From an uncultured Gammaproteobacteria bacterium (GTDB taxonomy: Bacteria; Pseudomonadota; Gammaproteobacteria; Pseudomonadales; Pseudohongiellaceae), in the NCBI GenBank assembly GCA_913060495.1, contig CAJXRP010000003.1, forward strand, positions 172,865 through 236,864: DNA of 64,000 nucleotides, given 5' to 3'. A program made the position numbers and the translations under genes. This document shows positions 45,408 to 53,254 of this stretch, one piece after another. Positions within the stretch are counted from its first letter, which is position 1. Each line of letters opens with the position of its first letter. Under the pieces are notes generated by a model. It had not been told where the DNA came from. It ran no database searches and saw nothing but the letters and a program-made list of their open reading frames with translations.

Positions 45408-46537
45408 CTAGCGCCCTCTAGCGCAAGAGAGATCTGCACGTTGAAGCCATCTTCATTTTGTTGCCAGCTGACTTTACCGCCGCTGGCCGCGACTCGTTCG
45501 GTCATGCCTTTCAGTCCATTCCCGGCTTCTACATGCTTATCTGGTGTTCCATTATCTCTGATTGAGAGGATGCAGTGGTCACCTTCGCCTCGCAACTCAA
45601 TGCTGCAATGATCTCCGGAACTATGGCGCAACACATTGGTAATAGCTTCTTGTGTGCAGCGAAGTAGAGTCTCGGCAAGTTCAACACTATTTATCGCCGG
45701 TGCACTGGAAAAATCGACATCGATATCGAAGTTAGGAATTCCTGCGGTCAATCTGTCGATTGACTGTTGCAGATCGATGGGGATCTCTTCGCGCAGCTCA
45801 CTTACCGTGCTGCGTAAATCACCGAGTAATAACTTTGCTAGCGCCTGCGATTGCTCGACTTTTTCCTGCGCCTTGCCTTCGACGTAATGATTGGCGACTT
45901 CAAGGTTAAGAATTAGGGCAGTCATGTGGTGGCCGAGAATATCATGGAGATCGCGGGCGATACGCAGGCGCTCGCTTTGTGCTGCGGTCTGGGAAAGCAG
46001 TTCTCGGGTGGCAATCAATTCCCGATTCAATGAAGCTGTTTGCTCTCGCAACTGACTTTCACGGATGTTGCGCTGCACCATGCTCAGGGCAAACATCATG
46101 AGCGTTCCATACGCGGCAACGTTGGCTGCTATTTGCAGTAAGTAAGTACTGCCTAGATGAAAAAACTGTGCGCAGGCGAACAAACTAAGGCAAGCAAGCG
46201 ATAGCCAAGTGCCACGTCGCGAACCAAACAATTCGGCAGACTGCACGATCCAGACAATACTCAGTATTCCAATAGATGAGGCAGGCACCAAAGTGAATAA
46301 GGCACTAATACACACAGCCTCTAGCCAGAACAAACACAATAAGGTGGGGCGAGTCAGACCTGCCAGTAGCACAAAGGCGGAAAAGCAGACTAATTGAGCT
46401 AGACAAAGTAAAGCTACGGCGAGAAAGACAGGCGTGCCGAAAACCGTATAGGCATTCAGACTGCCAACCAATAAAGTGATCAGAATGCCGGAGAAAGCCA
46501 GAGCGTTCTCACTGTTGATATGAGCCGGAGCTTTCAT
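45404..46537 (-). CDS. Sensor histidine kinase, HisKA_3 (NarX/DesK-like)
   Basis: 377 residues from ATG 46537 (AGGA upstream). Five or six hydrophobic helices (about 10-150) form a membrane sensor without a large periplasmic loop, as in DesK-type sensors of membrane state. A coiled linker leads to the phosphoacceptor RLRIARDLHDILGHHMTALIL and an HATPase domain (EAITNVLRHS, LSIRDNG, GNGLKGMTERV). Signal unknown. Coupled to the response regulator. Confidence 0.93.
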   Translation of the reverse strand: MKAPAHINSENALAFSGILITLLVGSLNAYTVFGTPVFLAVALLCLAQLVCFSAFVLLAGLTRPTLLCLFWLEAVCISALFTLVPASSIGILSIVWIVQSAELFGSRRGTWLSLACLSLFACAQFFHLGSTYLLQIAANVAAYGTLMMFALSMVQRNIRESQLREQTASLNRELIATRELLSQTAAQSERLRIARDLHDILGHHMTALILNLEVANHYVEGKAQEKVEQSQALAKLLLGDLRSTVSELREEIPIDLQQSIDRLTAGIPNFDIDVDFSSAPAINSVELAETLLRCTQEAITNVLRHSSGDHCSIELRGEGDHCILSIRDNGTPDKHVEAGNGLKGMTERVAASGGKVSWQQNEDGFNVQISLALEGAR

Positions 46538-46634
46538 GGTTCCTGCCTTGAGACTGTCGGGTTTCTGCCGCAATTGCTAGCGATTATTACACAAGGTAGG
46601 CCGGCTACCTATAGGCCAAAAGTCACGGAACAAG

Positions 46635-46663
46635 TTATGACTTCTGGCACTGATAGTCATAAG
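46635..46663. promoter_or_regulatory. Inverted repeat operator between kinase and membrane gene
   Basis: TTATGACT (46635-46642) and AGTCATAA (46655-46662) are perfect inverted 8-mers with centres 20 bp apart, two helical turns, as suits a NarL-type dimer pair. The site is central between two divergent starts (46537 and 46730). Its right half is the 13-bp word also found at 41698. Confidence 0.55.
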
Positions 46664-46729
46664 TTTGTATGTCTATCATTCTCTCATGGGCCGCAAATTT
46701 TGATCATTATCGAAGCGAGGAGAAACGCT

Positions 46730-47533
46730 ATGCCAGATTTACATCAACTACATCAAAGTGCAATCTATCTTCACATTGCCGTTGGCAGCTGTGCTCTTAT
46801 TCTATTTTGGATTCCTGTATTCACGCGTAAGGGAAATCTCGATCACAGGCGCTTTGGTAAATATTTCGCCAGAGCTATGTATGTTGTTTCCTTCTCAGGT
46901 ATCACCATGGCCGGTCTCGATTTACTCTTCCCGATCGCCACGCACGCCCCTGGCATGGACTTGAGTGCACAGGCAATGGCCAGCGTTAGCGTTCAGGTTC
47001 GAAGCTCGGCCATTTTTCTCCTGTCTTTGAGTATTCTGGTGCTCACCAGTACTCGCCATGGTTGGCTGGCGATTCTCAATAAGGAAGATCGCAGCATCCT
47101 GCGCAGGCCGACACACGTCGCACTGTGCTGCAGCCTTGTCGCGGTAGGATTGGCGCTGTTGATTACGGGGCTCAATGTTGGCAGCATACTATTCGTCATT
47201 TTTGCCATGCTGCAAATGACGACTGGATTTAACAACTTACGCTATATCTTCCGCGGCGCAATAAGGCCCAAAGAGTGGTGGATCCAGCATCTGCATGGGC
47301 TTATTGGTTCCGGCATCGGAGCCTATACGGCTTTTGCGGTGCTCGGTGGCCGCAGCCTGTTCGAGGGGATTTTTGGAGACTCCTTCAACGATATGGCCAT
47401 TATTCTATGGGTGGCACCGGGGGTGATAGGTGGCATAGCCATCGCTATTTCGTCGCGCCATTATCAAAAAAAGTTCGGCGGAGAATGGTTGGTCAAAAGG
47501 GCGTCATTGCGCAGCGTTCTTTTCAGTTCTTAA
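46730..47533 (+). CDS. Multi-span membrane protein (DUF2306-like)
   Basis: 267 residues from ATG 46730 with GAGGAG seven bases upstream; the frame extends upstream without support. About seven hydrophobic helices with polar histidines in LHIAVGSCALILFWIPVFTRKGNLDHRRFGKYF, a pattern seen in DUF2306-type membrane proteins of unknown role. It is divergent from a two-component system with a symmetric operator in between, so it is probably the regulated output, perhaps in membrane stress. Confidence 0.65.
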   Translation: MPDLHQLHQSAIYLHIAVGSCALILFWIPVFTRKGNLDHRRFGKYFARAMYVVSFSGITMAGLDLLFPIATHAPGMDLSAQAMASVSVQVRSSAIFLLSLSILVLTSTRHGWLAILNKEDRSILRRPTHVALCCSLVAVGLALLITGLNVGSILFVIFAMLQMTTGFNNLRYIFRGAIRPKEWWIQHLHGLIGSGIGAYTAFAVLGGRSLFEGIFGDSFNDMAIILWVAPGVIGGIAIAISSRHYQKKFGGEWLVKRASLRSVLFSS

Positions 47534-47585
47534 GCACATTATCTAAAAGCACGCCTTTGCTGTGTATAGTCGTTGGGCGAAGGCG

Positions 47586-47707
47586 TAGTGCGTGACCGAT
47601 AGCTTGTTCGAATCAATAAATGATCACAATGAGATCGAGGCATGCTGTGAAGATCGCTTCCATTTAAGTTAATCCTCTCTAAAAATAAGCTCGTCCCCAT
47701 TTATTTT
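47586..47707 (+). repeat. Array repeat copy Z (degenerate right arm and edge)
   Basis: GTGCGTGACCGAT followed by GAATCAATAAATGA (47587-47622) matches the right arm of copies A, D and E (GCGTGACCGATTC..GAATCAATGAGTT). GTTAATCCTC and the edge TCGTCCCCATTTATTTT (47691-47707) match copy B (GTTAATCCTG, then CTGCCCCCATTAATT). No hairpin block or tRNA part remains. Oldest-looking member of the array. Confidence 0.55.
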
Positions 47708-47825
47708 GCCTACACTTCGAGTAGTATTGCTCATCGACTGATGCGTTGCTGGCTCGATCGTTTCAATCCCCAGTAATCTGCCTGCAGCTAATTAGTCTCT
47801 AGTTATCCAAAAGGAGATAGACAAA

Positions 47826-48365
47826 ATGAAACTACTGAAGTTACTGCTTATTTCACTGCCAGCAATTTTTCTGCTCAATCCAGTCTTTGCCGCTGATGAG
47901 CTTCCCATTTCCGGTTACAACGCAAGCCGTGACTATCCAGGCGCACATCTGACCCCCGATCCGGATACTGAGTACAAGGTACTCTTCGATCTGGTAGTTA
48001 CCGATGACAACCTGGATGATCCCTATCCCATGCTGCCGCTGATTGCTCGTTATGTGAATACGCTGGCCAACCTAGGAGTGCCAAAAGAAAATCGTAAGAT
48101 TGCTATTGTCATGCATCAGGGCTCCGGGCTGATCGGATTGAGCAATGAAGAATTTAAGGCTCGCCATGACGGAAAGGACAATCCGAATATTGACCTTATC
48201 AAGCAACTGCACGCCGCAGGGGTTACTTTTCATCTCTGTGGGCAGGGCGTGCTATCACGCAACGTTAAGGAAGATGATCTGCTAGATGAAATTCAAGTGG
48301 ACTATTGGGCCCTGACAACTCTTATTGAGCTTGGCCGACAAGGTTATGTGAAGATCGGTGGCTAG
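47826..48365 (+). CDS. Exported DsrE-family protein
   Basis: 179 residues with a Sec signal (ending VFAA). The DsrE/DsrF-like fold is suggested by KVLFDLVVTDDN, NRKIAIVMHQGSGLIGL and VTFHLCGQGV, where a cysteine lies in the place of the sulfur-carrying cysteine of this family. AAGGAG precedes the start. It is followed at 140 bp by the second Tat DsrE-like gene. A periplasmic sulfur-transfer role is plausible and links to the TsdA-like cytochrome 7 kb away. Confidence 0.8.
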   Translation: MKLLKLLLISLPAIFLLNPVFAADELPISGYNASRDYPGAHLTPDPDTEYKVLFDLVVTDDNLDDPYPMLPLIARYVNTLANLGVPKENRKIAIVMHQGSGLIGLSNEEFKARHDGKDNPNIDLIKQLHAAGVTFHLCGQGVLSRNVKEDDLLDEIQVDYWALTTLIELGRQGYVKIGG

Positions 48366-48505
48366 GAAGTTAAGTTGTAAGTTTTTAGCTGGAGAGGTTT
48401 GTTGGGACCTAGAAAAATTCTGCGGATCAACTGACACAGCAATTGAGAATAATTGATTGATCTAGTCACCCCCCATACTAGATCAACAAATTGGAGAGAT
48501 TAGTT

Positions 48506-49192
48506 ATGAGTAAAAATGTAAGCCAGAACAGACGTAAATTTCTTGCCGGTGCCGGCTTGGTCGCAGCCGGAGCGGCAGTCTCGGCGAGCGCACAGGAGTC
48601 TGCTCATTCCCATCATGGCGATTCTGGGTTTACACCGGCGCGTCATGCCGAGGACAGTTGGATGGACGAGATGGGCGGGGTTCATCGTGCCTTTGTAGAC
48701 TCCTCAACCGGCTCAGGCGGCATTGCTGCAATGAACTTTGCATCCAACATTTTGTTGGCCCATGCACAGGGATATGGCGGCAATGATGAAGACTATGGGC
48801 TGATCGTCTGTTTCCGCCATAACTCATCTCCCTATGGCTTCAATGATGCGATGTGGGAGAAATATGGAGAGGTCTTCGTTGGGCGTACCGGCGTGAGCAA
48901 TAGTAATGGTGACCCGGTTACTGTTAATCCTCTCAGTGTAGAAAGAATCTACGGTAACCGTTCTAATACAATTGATGCGATGAGTGGTCGAGGCGTTCGC
49001 TTTGCTATTTGTGATCTTTCAACTCGGGGCATGGCTGGTATGCTGGCGCGCTCCACCGGTAGCACGTCGGATGAGGTGTATGAGGAATTAGTTTCCAACG
49101 CCGTCCCTTCTAGCCACTTCGTGCCCGCGGGCGTCATGGCGGCTACGCGTGCGCAGGAGTATGGATACAGTTTTTTGTATGCGACTGAGTAG
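48506..49192 (+). CDS. Tat-exported DsrE-like protein (paralogue of 40934)
   Basis: 228 residues from ATG 48506 (GGAGAG upstream). Tat signal QNRRKFLAGAGLVAAGAAV. The mature part parallels the protein at 40934 throughout: GFTPARHAEDSWMD, HRAFVDSSTGSGGIAAMNFASNIL, LIVCFRHNSSPYGFNDAMWEKYG, NRSNTIDAMSGRGVRFAICD, VPAGVMAATRAQEYGYSFLY. Both conserved cysteines (VCFRH, AICD) are kept. It extends the first copy by an N-terminal SAHSHHGDS metal-prone stretch. Probably works with the DsrE protein upstream. Confidence 0.75.
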   Translation: MSKNVSQNRRKFLAGAGLVAAGAAVSASAQESAHSHHGDSGFTPARHAEDSWMDEMGGVHRAFVDSSTGSGGIAAMNFASNILLAHAQGYGGNDEDYGLIVCFRHNSSPYGFNDAMWEKYGEVFVGRTGVSNSNGDPVTVNPLSVERIYGNRSNTIDAMSGRGVRFAICDLSTRGMAGMLARSTGSTSDEVYEELVSNAVPSSHFVPAGVMAATRAQEYGYSFLYATE

Positions 49193-49201
49193 GTAAAGAG
49201 T

Positions 49202-49232
49202 AAGCAAGCTAAATAGGCCTTGGCTTTTTTTT
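49202..49232 (+). terminator. Terminator after the second Tat DsrE-like gene
   Basis: AAGCAAG and CTTGGCTT pair with one bulge around a short loop and run into T8. It lies 10 bp after the stop. Confidence 0.55.
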
Positions 49233-49280
49233 CGTGCTAGCTTCGCTGCGCCTCTTATTGAAGTTCTCTCAATGCCGTAA

Positions 49281-49973
49281 CTATAGAGCAGCGCCTTGGG
49301 CGCTCTGCTCACGCAAAGAGCTAATGAAGGCGCGCATCTCACTCGATCGCTGCGTCCCCATCTGTTTAGATGTCTCTAACACCAGGGATGCTGGAAGTTG
49401 CTGGCTCATATTGTCCAATGTTGCCACTGCAGTCGGAAGGTCTGCCGCCATTCCTTCTCGTGTAGTGAGTGAGATGATGCGGGTAATGCCAACTGCGCCC
49501 AGAAAGTTGAGAGTATCGGCATCGTGTAGCACTTGTGCGTGGGGCTCATCGGGTACAGCAGAATAATACATATGCGCTAGCGCAGCTCCCTGTACCAGTG
49601 GCAATTTCTCCATTGGAAAGCTAGTCGATTCGAGGACTTCGGCCATAGAATCGGCAGCGACTTGAGAATGATCGGAGCCCCGTTCTGAGTAGGGCTCGAA
49701 AGCTCCCATGTCGTGCAGGAATGCTGCGGCAAATAATACATCGAGGTCGATCTCGAGGCCTTCTTGCTGGCCAAGTTCCAAAGCTAGGAGGTAATCACGT
49801 TCACTGTGTTGCAAACCCCAGGCAGTGTGCTGCTGGTTTTCTTTGACGAAGTCATACACTGTCTGCTTCCAATCGGCATCGAGGGGGATGCCGGAATCGG
49901 TTTGTTGGGCGAGGGCAGCATTCGTCAGAGTTAACGTGAAACTGATAAGCAAATATTTGCACAGATTGAGCAT
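49281..49973 (-). CDS. Exported HD-domain protein
   Basis: 230 residues with a Sec signal (ending ALAQ). HD-superfamily metal motifs: H in QQHTAWGLQHSERDYLLAL, FLHDMGAF (the HD pair), GSDHSQVA and LHDADTLNFLG. Such domains are metal-dependent phosphohydrolases, usually cytosolic; an exported one would act on phosphomonoesters or nucleotides in the periplasm. AGGAAT precedes ATG 49973. It is convergent with the DsrE-like gene. Confidence 0.82.
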   Translation of the reverse strand: MLNLCKYLLISFTLTLTNAALAQQTDSGIPLDADWKQTVYDFVKENQQHTAWGLQHSERDYLLALELGQQEGLEIDLDVLFAAAFLHDMGAFEPYSERGSDHSQVAADSMAEVLESTSFPMEKLPLVQGAALAHMYYSAVPDEPHAQVLHDADTLNFLGAVGITRIISLTTREGMAADLPTAVATLDNMSQQLPASLVLETSKQMGTQRSSEMRAFISSLREQSAQGAAL

Positions 49974-50024
49974 GGGAAATTCCTGAAGATTTGTTGAGTG
50001 GCTTGTCGGTCATATTACTACACT

Positions 50025-50057
50025 GAATCAAAATCGGAATCAAAATCGGAATCAAAA
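50025..50057. repeat. 12-bp microsatellite
   Basis: GAATCAAAATCG repeated 2.75 times in the non-coding region upstream of the HD-domain gene. A slippage-prone tract; it could alter promoter spacing of that gene. Confidence 0.7.
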
Positions 50058-50143
50058 GGGTTAGAGTGTGCTGCGAATTCATTGGCTAGAACAAAAAACA
50101 ACTGCCTTCTTACTCTGTCCTACTTAGATATCTTCTTTCTGCT

Positions 50144-50449
50144 TCATTGTTTTTTGTCTCTCACTAAGCTACTTGCATCTTCTGTCTTCTTGGGCCTAAA
50201 ACTTAGTGAGAACACTACTGGCAGAGCGAGAGTAAAAAATATCGGATAGAAAACTCCAAGTAAGCTTAACGCGAAGAGTATTAAGGCGACCATCGGATTT
50301 GTCAGCTCATTAACAATAATTAAATCTAGATTCACATTGAGGGTTAACGCGCCAATCATCAATGCCACTGCGGCAATAAATAATAGACAGATAAGAACGA
50401 TACCCCACCACTTAGTACAGAGGTTTGTGAGTTTCCAAGTTTGTGTCAA
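50144..50449 (-). CDS. Small membrane protein of unknown function
   Basis: About 101 residues with hydrophobic helices at about 16-38 and 52-85 and a short basic tail. The only full-length start is TTG 50449, which lacks a ribosome site, and the base composition is AT-rich, so the gene is uncertain. No family recognised. Confidence 0.4.
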   Translation of the reverse strand: MTQTWKLTNLCTKWWGIVLICLLFIAAVALMIGALTLNVNLDLIIVNELTNPMVALILFALSLLGVFYPIFFTLALPVVFSLSFRPKKTEDASSLVRDKKQ

Positions 50450-50702
50450 TGTGTTCAGTAGATTGAATCTCTAAGGTTCGAAATTTTGGGGGTTAGGTTG
50501 GGAGCTAAAGTAAAAATACAGTAGTTTGCTGTTCAGGGCTAGACGGGCGGCGTGCCAAGTAGTCTAGAATCTGTTTGTTTCTATTAATCTTTCAGTTTAT
50601 TCAGCTGCTCTGGACAACAAAGAACGTGCAGGATACTTTTGATGTTCTCGCTGAGCGAACTATATAGCAACAGATACTAAAAACATTCATCAAGTAGAGG
50701 CC

Positions 50703-51809
50703 ATGATGTTCAATTCGTTAACAAGATGCACGAGTGCGCTGTTATTGCTGACTTCTGTCTACGCTGCCGCCCAAGATGCGCCAGCGCTGTCTTCAGAACA
50801 CCTTAAGCATGTGAACTATTACGATTTGCAGTGGACCGAGGATCCTGGCATTCCTTTATCCAGTGTCGCTAGATGGAAAACCTTGTTGGGTTCCGGAGGT
50901 GTTTTTGGAGAAGGCCTTCCAGACAAGGATATGTATATTCGTCAGGGAGAAATGGGCCCTGGTGCTATCTATCCGAAGCATCGACATCCCGCTCCGGAAT
51001 TTTGGTACTTCATCTCTGGGCGTGCCCAGTGGACCGTCGACGGAGAAACCTTCGATGTCGAGCCAGGCTCTACGGTCTACTTAGAACCGGGTTCCGTTCG
51101 TTCCCTGCGTATCATCTCGAAAGAAAAAGCTGAGATTGTGCGGGGAAACTGGGGCCTCAATTGCGACAGCGAGTCGATGCTGAATACTGCTAGACCCGGC
51201 GCTGTGAATTCCGACGACGATCAAGGAACCTATGTCTACGCTGGAGAATATACTTACTCTACCTATCCTCAATCTGACAGGGCGCGTTTACCAATATGGG
51301 ATCACGGCGATGCTAGGCAACCTGCCCAGGGCAGCAACTCCGTTCTAGCGCCTCCGCTATCAGCAACCTCAAGCGTGCATTTAAAACACGTTAATTACTA
51401 TGATGTTCGATATGCTCCGGACCCAACCGGCGTCAGGCGCTGGAAGACACTAGTAGGTTCGGGCAGTTGGGGTGATGGCCTGCCTGACGAGCAGATACAG
51501 TGGGGGTTAGGCGAGCTTGGGTCGGGCGGGGTTTATGACCGTCATCACCATGCCTGGCCGGAGTTTTACCATATAGTTTCGGGGCAAGCGCGCATAGAGG
51601 TGGATGGTGATGAATTTATCGCCGGGCCTGGGTCGATGGTTTATCACGATCCATGGGCGGTGCACCGCTCCGAAATAGTTTCTAAGAGCAAGGCAGTTGT
51701 CATGTGGGCAAACTGGGTCACTGAATGTGAGCGTGATGTCCTGCAGGCACCCTATGAAGTTCTTGAATGGATACCGACTCAACCGCAATCAGCAATGCTT
51801 GTGCAGTGA
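50703..51809 (+). CDS. Exported tandem-cupin (dicupin) protein
   Basis: 368 residues with a Sec signal (ending AAAQ). Two homologous cupin halves: each begins HLKHVNYYD, continues RWKTLLGSG or RWKTLVGSG and GDGLPD or GEGLPD, then the metal motif (HRHPAPEFWYFISG in half 1, HHHAWPEFYHIVSG in half 2) and a second motif with VEPGSTVYLEPGSVRSL or AGPGSMVYHDPWAVHRS. Half 2 keeps the last histidine (AVHRS); half 1 has VRSL there, so only half 2 may bind metal fully. The HxHxxxE pattern recalls cupin lyases such as DMSP lyases, but no substrate can be assigned. Confidence 0.8.
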   Translation: MMFNSLTRCTSALLLLTSVYAAAQDAPALSSEHLKHVNYYDLQWTEDPGIPLSSVARWKTLLGSGGVFGEGLPDKDMYIRQGEMGPGAIYPKHRHPAPEFWYFISGRAQWTVDGETFDVEPGSTVYLEPGSVRSLRIISKEKAEIVRGNWGLNCDSESMLNTARPGAVNSDDDQGTYVYAGEYTYSTYPQSDRARLPIWDHGDARQPAQGSNSVLAPPLSATSSVHLKHVNYYDVRYAPDPTGVRRWKTLVGSGSWGDGLPDEQIQWGLGELGSGGVYDRHHHAWPEFYHIVSGQARIEVDGDEFIAGPGSMVYHDPWAVHRSEIVSKSKAVVMWANWVTECERDVLQAPYEVLEWIPTQPQSAMLVQ

Positions 51810-51814
51810 GTCAA

Positions 51815-51852
51815 TAATAAATAGGGTCAGTAATAAATAGGGTCAGAGTAAA
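51815..51852 (+). repeat. Tandem 16-bp repeat forming the edge of array copy A0
   Basis: TAATAAATAGGGTCAG occurs twice in a row (51815-51830, 51831-51846), followed by AGTAAAAG. This is the left-edge motif of the array (also 54848, 61675, 63667) in duplicated form, 6 bp past the dicupin stop. Confidence 0.75.
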
Positions 51853-51892
51853 AGGGCGGTATTTTTTGAAATAGAAAAACTGCTGCGACGGG

Positions 51893-51975
51893 CTGGAAGA
51901 ATCCAAACAGGCTTTGGCCTGTTTGCCTGCTCTAGCTTCGCGGGTTGCGCTCGTTGCTTGTGCTGGCGCAATTAG
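51893..51975 (+). repeat. Array repeat copy A0 (hairpin block)
   Basis: GGAAGAATCCAAACAGGC begins the block; CAAACAGGC (51904-51912) and GCCTGTTTG (51917-51925) form a 9-bp hairpin with a TTTG loop, followed by GCTTCGCGGGTTGCGCTCGT, which matches copy E. The tRNA fragment and right arm are missing. Confidence 0.75.
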
Positions 51976-52019
51976 TGATCGGCTTGCAATTGACCTAGGG
52001 AGTCCTCATATTCCACCGT

Positions 52020-52892
52020 ATGAATAGTTTACGTCGTCCAGCCCTTCTTGTTGCTCTCTCACTCTTTTATGGAGGGTGCTCTTTGGCGATCGCTCCAGCT
52101 AGAGAGGCAAGTGAGGTTTTCCCCGGCCTAGCCAAATTTAGTGTGGCGATGCGGGAAGAAGTGAGCGAGTGCAGCCGACAATTTCTGCAGCCTGAGCCAG
52201 CGGGCGCGCCAGAGCTGAATGCCGCTCGAATAGATTTGCTTAACTGGAATATAAAAAAAGGAGAAATGCCTAATTGGCGGGCCGATCTTGAGCTTCTAGG
52301 CGAGGATAAACACTTGGTTCTGATCCAGGAGGCAACTCGGTCAATGAGCAGTACGGAAGCCTTGCCAAGGGGGTCAATCTGGAGCTTTGCAGCCGGGTAT
52401 GTGTCACGCAATCATTTAACGGGTGTCGCTACGGCCAGTCAGATCAAACCCGTTTCAGCTTGCCGACTCACCGCCTATGAACCCTGGTCGAAAACACCAA
52501 AGGCCACTAGTATTACCAAATTTGCGTTGGCCGATTCGGATTTGAACCTGCTTGTAGTGAACACGCACATGATTAATTTTGCCGTGGGATTAAAGGACTA
52601 CGGATATCAATTGTCCGCAATTCGCGAAGTACTGCGCGGGCATGATGGGCCTGTGATTATCTCAGGTGACTTCAATACCTGGAGACCAGGCCGGCACAAA
52701 TTATTACGAGTTTTTATCGCAGATTTGGATTTTGATGAAATTACATTTAAGCAGGATCGTCGACTGCAATTTTTCGGTTCAACCCTTGATCACGTATTTG
52801 TAGCCGGTATTAGTGTCTTGCAAGCGGAAACACACGATGTAAAGTCTTCCGATCATAACCCGATGACGTTAAGTTTGAGCATAGACCTATGA
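52020..52892 (+). CDS. Exported endonuclease/exonuclease/phosphatase-family protein
   Basis: 290 residues. The N-terminus has a lipoprotein-like signal (FYGGCS). Mg-dependent phosphodiesterase motifs in order: LLNWNIKKGE (Asn ligand), VLIQEAT (Glu ligand), NTHMI, SGDFNTW (Asp/Asn), STLDHVFV, SSDHNPM (catalytic His). Family members cut nucleic acids, phospholipid head groups or phosphoinositides. The stop overlaps the next gene by ATGA. With the PLD-family lipoprotein opposite it may form a phospholipid-degrading module. Confidence 0.87.
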   Translation: MNSLRRPALLVALSLFYGGCSLAIAPAREASEVFPGLAKFSVAMREEVSECSRQFLQPEPAGAPELNAARIDLLNWNIKKGEMPNWRADLELLGEDKHLVLIQEATRSMSSTEALPRGSIWSFAAGYVSRNHLTGVATASQIKPVSACRLTAYEPWSKTPKATSITKFALADSDLNLLVVNTHMINFAVGLKDYGYQLSAIREVLRGHDGPVIISGDFNTWRPGRHKLLRVFIADLDFDEITFKQDRRLQFFGSTLDHVFVAGISVLQAETHDVKSSDHNPMTLSLSIDL

Positions 52893-53254
52893 AAAAGACT
52901 ATTGGACGCTGTTTCGTTCTATTGATTTTGTGCACACTGAGCACACAATTAGCTGCCGCAGAAACTGCTGATGAAGAAATCCAGTTTTTGATTGAAGCCG
53001 TGGGCAAGAGTGGCTGTGACTTTATTCGCAATGGTGATCGTCATGATAGTGAAGCCGCGGTAGAGCATCTGCAACTTAAATATAAACGGGGTAAGCGCTA
53101 CTCGAAAACCGCCGAAAGCTTTATTGATCGGCTAGCCAGTAAAAGTTCTATTTCCGGAAGGCCATATTCGATTGTATGTGAGGAAAGTGGTGCGCATACA
53201 GCTAGTGATTGGCTTTATGAGGCGCTGCAAGCGCATCGCGGGAAAAATCTATAG
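52889..53254 (+). CDS. DUF5329 (YfeK-like) exported protein
   Basis: 121 residues with a Sec signal (ending LAAAE). The pattern EIQFLIEAVGKSGCDFIRNGDRH, HLQLKYKRGKRY, SAESFIDRLASKSSISGRPY, WLYEALQ is that of the YfeK/DUF5329 family, function unknown. Two cysteines (SGCDF, IVCEE) may form a disulfide. Translationally coupled to the phosphodiesterase gene and overlapping the facing PLD gene by 6 bp. Confidence 0.8.
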   Translation: MKKTIGRCFVLLILCTLSTQLAAAETADEEIQFLIEAVGKSGCDFIRNGDRHDSEAAVEHLQLKYKRGKRYSKTAESFIDRLASKSSISGRPYSIVCEESGAHTASDWLYEALQAHRGKNL

